From NCBI GenBank assembly GCA_937907435.1, contig CALCIA010000269.1, positions 1 through 6,325 on the forward strand: DNA of 6,325 bases. Reading direction: 5' to 3'. The DNA is from an uncultured Actinomycetes bacterium (GTDB lineage Bacteria; Actinomycetota; Thermoleophilia; Solirubrobacterales; 70-9). The position numbers and the translations under genes were made by a program. A model generated the notes under the pieces. That model ran no database searches. It saw nothing but the letters and a program-made list of their open reading frames with translations, and had not been told where the DNA came from. Each line of letters starts with the position of its first letter. The first letter of the stretch is position 1. Below, piece after piece: positions 1-6,221 of this stretch.

Positions 1-52
1 GCCAGGACCCCCATGAGGAGCCCAGGACCTCCCTCGGACGGCCGGCGGCGCC
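1..52 (+). repeat. Left arm of a long terminal inverted repeat
   Basis: Bases 1-28 are exactly the reverse complement of bases 6296-6323 (28 of 28). After a 3-base gap, bases 32-52 match the reverse complement of 6263-6283 at 19 of 21 positions; the corresponding gap on the right is 12 bases. Within the arm, GGAC with flanking C-runs recurs at 5-8, 25-28, 36-39 and 54-57, giving a loosely repetitive look. The arm lies entirely downstream of the transporter stop codon. I do not recognise it as the end of a known insertion sequence and see no transposase in the window. It could be a dispersed genomic repeat at which an assembly broke, or a real element end. Confidence 0.8.
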
Positions 53-69
53 CGGACCCCCGCCCGGCC
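40..69 (-). terminator. Possible GC hairpin downstream of the transporter gene
   Basis: GGCCGG (40-45) can pair with CCGGCC (64-69) around an 18-base C-rich loop, starting 7 bases beyond the stop codon of the minus-strand transporter. There is no T-tract on the minus strand, so it would have to act as a U-less terminator or transcript-end stabiliser. It overlaps the repeat arm, and such GC pairings arise easily in this composition, so this is weak. Confidence 0.22.
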
Positions 70-76
70 ACCCCCC

Positions 77-3000
77 TCACACCTCAAATCGCGGCAGCAC
101 CCGGGCCAACGGCCTCGGCAGCCACCAAACCCGGTCGCCGAGCAGGAGCATCAGGGCCGGCAGGAGGACGATTCGCACGACGGTGGCGTCGAGGATGACC
201 GCGACGGTGAGGCCGATGCCGAGTTGGCTCACCGTGGCGATCGGCTCGCCGGCGAAGACGACGAAGACCGCCAGCATGATCACCGCGGCGCCGGTGATCA
301 CCCGGGCGGTCTTCTCGAGGCCATAACGGACCGCGGTCGCGTTGTCGTCGCCAGCGTCGTAGCGCTCCCGCATGCGGCTCAACAGGAAGACGGCGTAGTC
401 GATCGAGAGGCCGAAGACGACGGCGAAGATCATGCAGGCGCCGACCGCGTCGACGTAGTTGTGGCCGCCCAGCGGCCAGTCCTCGGGGACGTGGAAGAGC
501 AGCGTCAGGATGCCGAAGGCGACGCCGACCGTGAGCAGGTTGAGGCCGACCGCGATCGCCGCCAGCGGCAGCGCCCGCAGCACCACCACGAGCACCAGGA
601 AGGTGACGAGGGTGATGATCGCGATGATCCAGGGGATCCGGTCACGGGTGATCTTGCTGTAGTCGTTCAGCTGCGCCGCGCCGCCCGCGACGCCGGTTTC
701 GAGGGTCGCGTTCTCGCCCAGTTCGCTCGCCGCCGCCGCCAGTTCCTGGTTCAGCCGGATCGAGCCCGGCGAGTTGAATTCGTACTTCGAGATCACCAGC
801 ATCGAGGCCGCCTGGCCGCCGCGGTTGAGGTCGATCGTCGAGGCGGCTTTTTCGCGCGGGCCGGGCGGCGCGCCGTCGAGCGCCGAGAGCACGAAGTACC
901 CCGAGTTGAAGAGCCCCGGCGTCGATTCCTGCACTTCGCCCGCCTGCTTGCGGATTTCCGCCTTGCCTTCCAGCACCTGGGCGCTCGCTTCCGCCAGCCC
1001 GGTTTCCAGCGGTTCCACTTCGGTCGCCCCCGCGGCGAGGTTCTGTTCCAGCGCTTCGGCGCCGCCGGTCAGCTGGCCGAGGCCGGTGACCAGGGACGTA
1101 GCCCCGGTGCTCAGCCGTTCGACGCCCTTGCCCAGCCGGCTCGCTTCCTTGGCCAGTTTGTTGGCGCCATGGGAGAGCGTGTTGGCGCCCTTGTGCAATT
1201 TGTAGAGGCCTTCGATCAGTTCGCCGGCGCCATCGGAGGCGGTGTTCAGTTCTTCCACGGTCGAGCGGATGAAGCCGGCTACGTACTTGGCTTCTTCCTG
1301 GTCTTTGCCGAGGCGCCGCTGGAGCCCTTCGATTTCCGCGACGAGTCCTGCGTAGCCCTCTTGGTACGGCGCGCCGCTCGCCGGATCGGTGCCGCTGACC
1401 GCGCCGAGCGCATGCTGGACCGCTTCCAGCGCGGCGCCGTAGTGCGCGTCGGTCTTGCCGACGTCCATCGCGTCCAGTTCCGCTTCGGCCTTCCGCAGTC
1501 CTTCGATCGTCGCCGTCGTCGCGGACTGCAGCGGCGGCAGCGTTTCCTTCACCTCGGCGAGCAGCACCCGCATCAGCTTGCGCTGCCGGCGCAGGCCGTT
1601 GTAGCGCAGGTTCGAAGCCAGGGGCTGGATCGCGCTGACCCGGAGCGTCTGCGCGCCAACTGCTGCTTCCAGCAGCCCTTCCGTGAGCTTTTCGGTGCCT
1701 TTCGCGAAGCGTTCGAGGGCGTCGATTGCCCGCTGGCTCCCGCCCGCGGCGCGTCCCAGGCCATGCGCGATCAGCTGTGCGCCTTCGGTGGCATGGTCGG
1801 AGCCCTCGGCCAGCAGGCCCGCGCCGGCGCTGGCTTCGGTGATCCCGCCGCGCAGTTCCCCCACCCCGCCCGCGGCGACGTTCAGTTCGTTGCCGAGCTT
1901 GCCCAGTTCCTTGACCGGCCCGAGGTTGCCGCGCGAGGCCAGCGCCGAGTTGCCGAATTCCTGCAGGGGCTTCACCCGCTTGGTCGCCGCCTGGGGACCG
2001 ATCACGACTTTGACGCCCTTGAACTTGGCGATCTTGTGCTGGAAGTGCTCGAGGGCCGCCATGCTGCCCGCGTCGGTGATCGGGCCGTGCGGGTTGCTGG
2101 CGACGACCTGGAACGGGGCGTCCCAGCCGGGGCCGATCGCGTGGTCGACGAGTTCGGCGTTCTGGCGGGCGGGCGCGTCCTGGGCGAGCTGTTCCGGGCT
2201 CGGCGGGCCCAGCTTCAGGCCGACCGCGGGGCCGGCCAGGGCGAGCAGGATCGCGCCGATCACCAGCGCCGCCGCCAGCGGCCGCCGCAGCGCGCCGTTG
2301 ACGAAGCGCATCACCGCCGAGCGATCGGCGTCCGCCGCCGACCCGACCCGCCAGCGGTCGACGTTCCTGCCGACCAGGGTGAGGATCGCGGGCACCACCA
2401 GCGTCGCCGTGGTGACGCTGAGGACGACGACCATCGCCACCGTCCCGGCCAGCGACACCAGCAGCGACCCGGGCAGGATCAGCAGCGAGACGAGCATCGA
2501 GAGCAAGAGCGTCGAGCCCGCGAAGGCGACGGTCCGCCCCGCGTGGCGCCGCGTCTCCCGCGCCGCCACGACCGGCTCGGAGCCGGCTTCGAGCTCCTCG
2601 CGGAAGCGCGACACCATCAACAGGGCGTAATCGACCCCGAGCGCCAGGCCGATCATCGTGCAGACGGTCAGCGCGAAGGCGTCGATCGAGAACCAGTTGG
2701 TGAGGAAGTAGAGGATCCCGCGCGAGGCCAGCACCGTGATCGCGCCGAAGCCGAGGGGGATCAGCGCCGCGATCGGCGAGCGGAAGACGAGCAGCAGGAC
2801 GACCAGCAGGATCGGCAGGGCGATCAGCTCGCCGCGCTCGGCGGCGTCGATCGATTCCTGCTGCAGCGCGCGCGAGAGGGTCGCGTAGGCGGTCTGCGTC
2901 GCCCGCACCGGCGCCGACACTTCTTCGTCAAGGATTTCTTCCAGACGCGGCACGGTTTCGTTGACCGCCGTTTTCGTGTCGACATGGAAGTCGGCAAGGA

Positions 3001-3403
3001 TCAGCGCCTTTTCGGGAGTCGGCCGCAGCCCTTCGACCGTCCCCGTCCCCTTGCTCCACGGCGAGAGCGTGGACACGTTCGGTTCCTCGCTGAGCGCGCG
3101 GACGAGGCGCGGTCCCTGTTCTTCGAGCGCGTCCGCCGGGCCGCGCAGCAGGATCGCGAACGGCGCCGAGGCACCGAAGTGTTCTTCCAGCATCGCGTTG
3201 GCCTTCGCCGAGGAGCTGCCGGGAACGTCAAGCGTGGTCGGGTCGAGCCGCGAGTCGACCCCGGTGCCGATCACCGCCAGCGCGGCAAGGACGATCGCCG
3301 CGATCAGGAGGATCTCGCGCGGGTGGCGCAGCAGCCAGGGGACGCTCCGGTCCGCGCCCGATCCGCGGGGTCGCTTGCTGCCCCTGCTCCTGCTGCTTCC
3401 CAC
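77..3403 (-). CDS. MMPL/RND-family membrane transporter with very large heptad-rich ectodomain
   Basis: Complete 1108-residue inner-membrane transporter of the MMPL branch of the RND superfamily, expected to move a lipid or other hydrophobic envelope compound using the proton gradient. Seen: a basic Ser/Gly-rich tail (1-22), TM1 about 31-47, a first ectodomain about 48-192, TM2-TM6 about 193-344, TM7 about 375-396, a second ectodomain about 397-922, TM8-TM12 about 923-1088. The two membrane halves carry matching Asp-Tyr pairs, D258-Y259 (in GVDYALLMVSRFRE) and D1002-Y1003 (in GLSIDYAVFLLSRMRE). In the MmpL3 family, such pairs in TM4 and TM10 form the proton relay. The second ectodomain is long for the family and includes YhgE/Pip-like xxxLxxG heptads (512-587 and 726-788). 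The start is GTG: an in-frame TAG lies at 3430-3428 (minus strand) and no other ATG, GTG or TTG falls between. No Shine-Dalgarno is visible, so the message may be leaderless. The substrate cannot be named from sequence. Confidence 0.95.
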   Translation of the reverse strand: MGSSRSRGSKRPRGSGADRSVPWLLRHPREILLIAAIVLAALAVIGTGVDSRLDPTTLDVPGSSSAKANAMLEEHFGASAPFAILLRGPADALEEQGPRLVRALSEEPNVSTLSPWSKGTGTVEGLRPTPEKALILADFHVDTKTAVNETVPRLEEILDEEVSAPVRATQTAYATLSRALQQESIDAAERGELIALPILLVVLLLVFRSPIAALIPLGFGAITVLASRGILYFLTNWFSIDAFALTVCTMIGLALGVDYALLMVSRFREELEAGSEPVVAARETRRHAGRTVAFAGSTLLLSMLVSLLILPGSLLVSLAGTVAMVVVLSVTTATLVVPAILTLVGRNVDRWRVGSAADADRSAVMRFVNGALRRPLAAALVIGAILLALAGPAVGLKLGPPSPEQLAQDAPARQNAELVDHAIGPGWDAPFQVVASNPHGPITDAGSMAALEHFQHKIAKFKGVKVVIGPQAATKRVKPLQEFGNSALASRGNLGPVKELGKLGNELNVAAGGVGELRGGITEASAGAGLLAEGSDHATEGAQLIAHGLGRAAGGSQRAIDALERFAKGTEKLTEGLLEAAVGAQTLRVSAIQPLASNLRYNGLRRQRKLMRVLLAEVKETLPPLQSATTATIEGLRKAEAELDAMDVGKTDAHYGAALEAVQHALGAVSGTDPASGAPYQEGYAGLVAEIEGLQRRLGKDQEEAKYVAGFIRSTVEELNTASDGAGELIEGLYKLHKGANTLSHGANKLAKEASRLGKGVERLSTGATSLVTGLGQLTGGAEALEQNLAAGATEVEPLETGLAEASAQVLEGKAEIRKQAGEVQESTPGLFNSGYFVLSALDGAPPGPREKAASTIDLNRGGQAASMLVISKYEFNSPGSIRLNQELAAAASELGENATLETGVAGGAAQLNDYSKITRDRIPWIIAIITLVTFLVLVVVLRALPLAAIAVGLNLLTVGVAFGILTLLFHVPEDWPLGGHNYVDAVGACMIFAVVFGLSIDYAVFLLSRMRERYDAGDDNATAVRYGLEKTARVITGAAVIMLAVFVVFAGEPIATVSQLGIGLTVAVILDATVVRIVLLPALMLLLGDRVWWLPRPLARVLPRFEV
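1040..1228 (-). repeat. Nine consecutive xxxLxxG heptads in the transporter ectodomain
   Basis: This encodes residues 726-788 of the transporter. The register is unbroken: AGELIEG, LYKLHKG, ANTLSHG, ANKLAKE, ASRLGKG, VERLSTG, ATSLVTG, LGQLTGG, AEALEQN. Leucine holds the fourth place in eight of the nine (isoleucine or leucine in the first, depending on register) and glycine the seventh in seven of nine. Such heptads are known in YhgE/Pip and some MMPL/YdfJ-like proteins and are expected to form long helical hairpins outside the membrane. A looser glycine-rich stretch at residues 512-587 may be the opposite helix. Confidence 0.8.
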
Positions 3404-3409
3404 CCGTGG

Positions 3410-3415
3410 TAGTTT
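3410..3415 (+). promoter_or_regulatory. Candidate -10 element for the three-gene operon
   Basis: TAGTTT fits TAnnnT and lies 31 bases before the ATG at 3447, which would give a short leader of about 25 bases holding the ribosome binding site. No convincing -35 hexamer is seen at normal spacing. The overlapping minus-strand hexamer CAAACT sits 7 bases before the transporter GTG, so both promoters may share these bases. This is tentative. Confidence 0.28.
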
Positions 3416-3431
3416 GCCGCCCAGGGGCTAC

Positions 3432-3439
3432 GGGAGGAG
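3432..3439 (+). promoter_or_regulatory. Ribosome binding site fixing the first operon start
   Basis: GGGAGGAG contains a perfect GGAGG core (3433-3437) 9 bases before the ATG at 3447. It is the strongest Shine-Dalgarno in the window. It rules out the longer in-frame reading that begins inside the opposite-strand transporter gene. Confidence 0.85.
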
Positions 3440-3446
3440 CGAACCT

Positions 3447-4214
3447 ATGCGGAAGAATGTGTTAAGGACGGCAATCCTGACCGTCGTTGCATTGCTGTTG
3501 ATGGGTGGAGTGGCGCTGGCGACGATCATCTTGCGAGCCGGGCCGGTCGAAGTCGTGGCCGAAGGCGGCTTCACGCCGACGACCCTGCCCAAGCACGAGA
3601 CGGCGCCGATCACGCTGCACGGCGAAGGCCATATCGCGTCGACGGACGGCGGCCTGGCGCCGATCCTCAAAACGCTGACCGTCTGGTACGACAAGCACGG
3701 AGCGGTCGTCACCAAAGGCCTGCCGTATTGCACGAAAGGCAAGCTGATGGCGACCACCTCGGCGACGGCGCGCAAGGTCTGCGGGAGCTCGATCGTCGGC
3801 GAGGGCTACGGCACCGCGCTGATCGCCTTCCCCGAACAGAGACCGTTCAAGGCGAGCTCGCCGATCACGATCTTCAACGCCGCCCCGCACAACGGCAATC
3901 CGACCGTGCTCGCCCACGCCTACCTCAGCGTGCCCGCGCCGACCACCTACATCGTGCCGGTGGAAATCCAGAAGGTGCACGCCGGGCCGTTCGGGTTCCG
4001 CACCGAAGCGAAGATCCCGAAGATCGCGGGCGGCGCCGGGATCCCGCTCGAAGGCCGGCTGACGATCGGCAAACGCTGGACCTTCAAGGGCAAGAAGCTG
4101 AGCTACGCCAACGCCAGCTGCCCGGCGGGCAAGCTGCAGGCGAAAGTCGAAACGGAATTCACCGAAGGCACGAAACTCAACGGGATCATCATCAAACACT
4201 GCAAGGGAGCCTGA
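3447..4214 (+). CDS. Exported four-cysteine protein, paralogue 1 of 3
   Basis: Protein of 255 residues, function unknown. Residues 1-8 are basic and 9-29 are strongly hydrophobic, as in a signal peptide or N-terminal anchor; an ALA signal-peptidase-like site ends at residue 25. The rest is hydrophilic and beta-like, with the family blocks GGFTPTTLPKH (40-50), LKTLTVWYDKHG (74-85), GLPYC (91-95), SPITIFNAAP (138-147), AHAYLSVPAP (157-166), FGFRTEAKIPKIAGG (182-196) and a final YANASC (220-225). Cysteines are only C95, C112, C225 and C252, which suggests two disulfides in an oxidising compartment. The start is well set by GGGAGGAG. It leads a three-gene operon with homologous followers, divergent from the MMPL transporter. 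Glutamate is GAA in 10 of 12 codons despite the high GC. I do not recognise a named domain; a secreted beta-sandwich or binding protein is only a guess. Confidence 0.9.
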   Translation: MRKNVLRTAILTVVALLLMGGVALATIILRAGPVEVVAEGGFTPTTLPKHETAPITLHGEGHIASTDGGLAPILKTLTVWYDKHGAVVTKGLPYCTKGKLMATTSATARKVCGSSIVGEGYGTALIAFPEQRPFKASSPITIFNAAPHNGNPTVLAHAYLSVPAPTTYIVPVEIQKVHAGPFGFRTEAKIPKIAGGAGIPLEGRLTIGKRWTFKGKKLSYANASCPAGKLQAKVETEFTEGTKLNGIIIKHCKGA

Positions 4215-4982
4215 TTGAGGGGACGGCGCGCAGCGGTGCTCGCGGCCGCGGCCGTCGTGGCAGCCCTCGCCTGCGCCGCCGTCGCCGTCGCGGTCACGAC
4301 CCAGATCGGCAACCTCAAGGTCTCGGCGACGGCCGAATTCCAGCCGCGGGCCTTCCCTGAGCACGGCACCCTCCCCGCCCACTTCGGCAGCATCGTCCGG
4401 ATCAAGTCGGTCAACGGCGACCAGCCGCCGGCGCTGAAGACGCTGATCTTCGAATTCGACAAACACGGGAAGCTGAACTTCAAGGGCGTGCCGACCTGCA
4501 CCGTGGCGAAGCTCGAAGGGACGACGCCCGGCGAGGCGCGCAAGCGCTGCGCCGGGGCGCTGCTCGGGACCGGCACCGGCAAAGCGCGGGTGGAGATGCC
4601 GGGCATGCCTCCCTTCACGATCAGCTCACCGATCTCGATCTTCAACGCGCCGCCGGAAGGCGGCCGGCCGGCGCTGATCGCCCACGCCTACGAGACCGTG
4701 CCCGCGCCGCAGGCGCTCTTGGTCCCGTTCACGATCGAAAAGGTGAACCACGGCCGTTACGGCTATCGCACGGAAATCCAGCTGCCGCCGATCGCGGGCG
4801 GCGACGGCGCCGCGATCCTCGCCGAAGCACAATTTGGTCGCACCTATGTGCGCCACGGCCGCAAGGTCGGTTACGCCGAAGCCGAATGCGTCGGCGGCCG
4901 CCTGCAGGTCTACGGCAAGTTGATCTTCGCCGACGGCAGCCTGCTGCAGTCGCTGCTGACCTCGCCATGCCACACCGAATGA
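4215..4982 (+). CDS. Exported four-cysteine protein, paralogue 2 of 3
   Basis: Protein of 255 residues, exactly as long as paralogue 1 and collinear with it: the four cysteines conserved in all three paralogues fall at the identical positions C95, C112, C225 and C252 (C20 lies in the signal segment). Shared blocks include PALKTLIFEFDKHG (72-85), GVPTC (91-95), SPISIFNAPP (138-147), IAHAYETVPAP (155-165) and GYRTEIQLPPIAGG (183-196). Residues 1-5 are basic and 6-27 are Ala/Val-rich, a signal peptide or anchor, with AVA at 24-26 as a possible cleavage site. The start is TTG, directly after the TGA of the preceding gene, with AAGGGAG (4203-4209) 5 bases upstream. GTG at 4236 is a weaker alternative that would remove the basic n-region. 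This abutting arrangement favours coupled translation. Function unknown; it presumably arose by tandem duplication. Confidence 0.87.
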   Translation: MRGRRAAVLAAAAVVAALACAAVAVAVTTQIGNLKVSATAEFQPRAFPEHGTLPAHFGSIVRIKSVNGDQPPALKTLIFEFDKHGKLNFKGVPTCTVAKLEGTTPGEARKRCAGALLGTGTGKARVEMPGMPPFTISSPISIFNAPPEGGRPALIAHAYETVPAPQALLVPFTIEKVNHGRYGYRTEIQLPPIAGGDGAAILAEAQFGRTYVRHGRKVGYAEAECVGGRLQVYGKLIFADGSLLQSLLTSPCHTE

Positions 4983-5737
4983 GACGCATCTTCCCCTTCT
5001 TCCTGGCGATCTTCCTCTGCGCGGCGCTGGCCGGGGCGGCGTTCGGCGCGGCGATGATCGAAACGCGCGAAATCCGGCTGAAGCTGAACGCCGACTTCCA
5101 GCCGCTCTACCTGCCCAAGAAGAGCTTCGCCCCGGTCCAGTTCGAGGGCTACCTCGACGTCGGCAAACCGGACGGCGGCGCGCCCCCCGCCCTCACGCAG
5201 GTGGTCATGGACTTCGACCGCGACGGCCGCCTCGACGTCGCCGGCCTGCCGACCTGCGCCCCCGAACAGATCGCCCAGGCGAGCGTCGAAGAAGCGCGCG
5301 CCGTCTGCAAAGGCGCGATCGTCGGCACCGGCAAGCTCGAAGCGCTGGTCTCCCTTCCCGGCGGCCCGGTGCCGACCGGCTCGGCGCTCACCCTCTTCAA
5401 CGGTCCGCGCCAGGAAGGCCACCCGACCGTGGTCGTCCACGCCCGCATCGACGTGCCCGCGTCCCAGACCTACGCCTTCGTGGTGCCGATCGAAAAGCGC
5501 CCCGGCGAATTCCGCTATCGCGCCACCGTCAACCTGCCGGAACTGGCCGGCGGCCTCGGCGCGATCACCCACATCAGCGTCAAGATCGGCCGCCGCTATA
5601 CGGCGGGCGGCGTGAAGCGCAGCTACGTCGCCGCCCGCTGCAGCGACCACATCCTCCGCAGCCACGGCATCTTCACCTTCGCCAACGGCCTGGTGATCGA
5701 AGGCGTCGGGCTGGAAAAGTACTGCGCCCAGCGCTGA
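4979..5737 (+). CDS. Exported four-cysteine protein, paralogue 3 of 3
   Basis: Protein of 252 residues. ATG 4979-4981 overlaps the upstream TGA as ATGA, the usual sign of translational coupling; no Shine-Dalgarno is seen. An ATG at 4967 in the same frame (four residues longer) is the alternative. Residues 1-3 are basic and 4-25 are hydrophobic (MRRIFPFFLAIFLCAALAG), a signal peptide or anchor. Cysteines C93, C110, C221 and C249 match the four in paralogues 1 and 2; the 17-residue gap of the first pair is identical. Shared blocks: DFQPLYLPKK (39-48), VMDFDRDGRLDVAGLPTC (76-93), LTLFNGP (137-143), HARIDVPASQTY (154-165) and FRYRATVNLPELAGG (178-192). It looks more diverged than the first two and carries an extra membrane-segment cysteine, C14. 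It ends 37 bases before the tRNA gene with no clear terminator. Function unknown. Confidence 0.88.
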   Translation: MRRIFPFFLAIFLCAALAGAAFGAAMIETREIRLKLNADFQPLYLPKKSFAPVQFEGYLDVGKPDGGAPPALTQVVMDFDRDGRLDVAGLPTCAPEQIAQASVEEARAVCKGAIVGTGKLEALVSLPGGPVPTGSALTLFNGPRQEGHPTVVVHARIDVPASQTYAFVVPIEKRPGEFRYRATVNLPELAGGLGAITHISVKIGRRYTAGGVKRSYVAARCSDHILRSHGIFTFANGLVIEGVGLEKYCAQR

Positions 5738-5758
5738 GCCTCGGCCGCCCCGGCTTCC

Positions 5759-5764
5759 TATAAT
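5759..5764 (+). promoter_or_regulatory. TATAAT -10 box for the tRNA-Lys gene
   Basis: A perfect TATAAT lies 10 bases before the first tRNA base (5775), so transcription would begin near 5771 with a leader of only a few bases, as is common for actinobacterial tRNA genes. No good -35 is visible: the best nearby hexamer, CTGAGC (5734-5739), shares only three bases with TTGACA and sits 19 bases away. It lies just after the stop of the third operon gene, so read-through could also contribute. Confidence 0.7.
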
Positions 5765-5774
5765 CCGCCGTTCG

Positions 5775-5847
5775 GGGCCGTTAGCTCAGTTGGTAGAGCA
5801 GGAGACTCTTAATCTCAAGGTCGTTGGTTCGAGCCCAACACGGCCCA
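5775..5847 (+). tRNA. tRNA-Lys (anticodon CTT)
   Basis: A 73-base cloverleaf. The acceptor stem GGGCCGT (5775-5781) pairs fully with ACGGCCC (5840-5846), with discriminator A at 5847. The D stem is GCTC (5784-5787) with GAGC (5796-5799), loop containing AGTTGGTAG. The anticodon stem GGAGA (5801-5805) faces TCTCA (5813-5817); its outermost pair is a G-A mismatch. The loop CTCTTAA (5806-5812) gives anticodon CTT (5808-5810), reading AAG lysine codons. The T stem GTTGG (5823-5827) pairs with CCAAC (5835-5839) around TTCGAGC. The bases after the discriminator are CTA, so CCA must be added by the nucleotidyltransferase. Confidence 0.97.
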
Positions 5848-5850
5848 CTA

Positions 5851-5869
5851 GGCACCAGCGCCGGGTGCC
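5851..5869 (+). terminator. GC hairpin just after tRNA-Lys
   Basis: GGCACC (5851-5856) pairs perfectly with GGTGCC (5864-5869) around a 7-base loop, beginning 4 bases after the tRNA discriminator. There is no following T-run, so if it ends transcription it is a U-less type; it may instead mark the 3' processing trailer of the tRNA precursor. Its position immediately behind the tRNA is what supports it. Confidence 0.5.
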
Positions 5870-5885
5870 CGAACATCCGGCCAGT

Positions 5886-5919
5886 CCACTACCAAGAAGT
5901 TAGTAATGCTGGTAGATGG
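5886..5919 (+). other. Inverted repeat / leader hairpin before the small ORF
   Basis: CTACCA (5889-5894) pairs with TGGTAG (5910-5915); CCA (5886-5888) and TGG (5917-5919) extend the stem past one bulged A (5916), giving about nine pairs around a 15-base loop. The loop is notably AT-rich for this window and holds an ATG (5906) in frame with the small ORF. The 3' side ends at the start of the candidate ribosome binding site (5918-5925). It could be an operator or an mRNA fold that affects start choice. The structure is seen; the role is inferred. Confidence 0.45.
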
Positions 5920-5932
5920 GAAGGTGATCGGC

Positions 5933-6202
5933 ATGGAAGAGGGAGCCCAGGACATCCGGCTCGTCTCCCATCACGGCGACGAGCCTGCCGCGGACGAGAA
6001 GGGCGCGGAGCGTCAGGGGCTGAGCGACGCCGACCTCGACACCGCTCGCCAGCTGGCCGAGTTCCACCGCATGCTCGCGGCCGAACTGACGCCCCACTCG
6101 CAGATCCGCGGCCTGGTGCTGCGCTGCGCCGGCCACTGGTCCCGGCTCGGCGCGATCCCTCGCAACGGGCTGGCTGAGGTCGAACGGCGGGAGCGCTCTT
6201 AG
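5933..6202 (+). CDS. Small hypothetical protein, about 89 residues
   Basis: I do not recognise this protein. From ATG 5933 it is 89 residues, beginning MEEGAQDIRLVSHHGDEP; an in-frame ATG at 5906 would make it 98 residues. I prefer 5933 because GGGAAGGTG (5918-5926) stands 6 bases upstream, whereas 5906 lies inside a predicted hairpin loop with only a weak purine-rich AAGAAG before it. The third codon positions are strongly G/C, supporting real coding. There is no signal peptide or membrane segment, so it is probably cytoplasmic; the N-terminal half is acidic and the end is basic (EVERRERS), with a likely helix LDTARQLAEFHRMLAAEL in the middle. Glutamate is GAG in 7 of 10 codons, unlike the exported genes upstream. 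It follows tRNA-Lys by 85 bases and probably has its own promoter. Confidence 0.65.
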   Translation: MEEGAQDIRLVSHHGDEPAADEKGAERQGLSDADLDTARQLAEFHRMLAAELTPHSQIRGLVLRCAGHWSRLGAIPRNGLAEVERRERS

Positions 6203-6221
6203 GGGGCGGCTGACGGCGGGG

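Noticed and set aside
1683..2630. A 315-codon plus-strand frame within the transporter region
   Set aside because: It is Ser/Ala/Pro/Arg-rich antisense shadow of the transporter with no recognisable features.
224..3412. A 1062-codon open frame on the plus strand, antisense to almost the entire transporter gene
   Set aside because: Its translation is dominated by Arg, Asp, Gln, Gly and Ala, with no membrane segments, domains or motif order. Such frames commonly stay open opposite GC-rich genes. The minus strand has clear TM segments and paired Asp-Tyr motifs.
2961..3446. A longer N-terminal extension of the first exported protein, starting inside the transporter gene
   Set aside because: The extension is Ser/Arg/Pro-rich shadow sequence, and the ATG at 3447 has a strong GGAGG site and a clean signal-like segment directly after it.
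4215..4299. Paralogue 2 as a lipoprotein, using C20 in the signal segment
   Set aside because: The residues before C20 (Ala-Leu-Ala) do not fit a lipobox, which needs Leu/Val/Ile three places before the cysteine, and the other two paralogues have no equivalent.
4886..4978. The upstream 31-codon extension of the third exported protein
   Set aside because: Arg-rich sequence that only reflects another frame of paralogue 2; the ATGA overlap and the hydrophobic signal segment place the start at 4979 (or 4967).
5775..5847. tRNA-Lys as an integration (att) site
   Set aside because: I found no direct repeat of the tRNA 3' half elsewhere in the window and no integrase gene; the downstream ORF is not phage-like.
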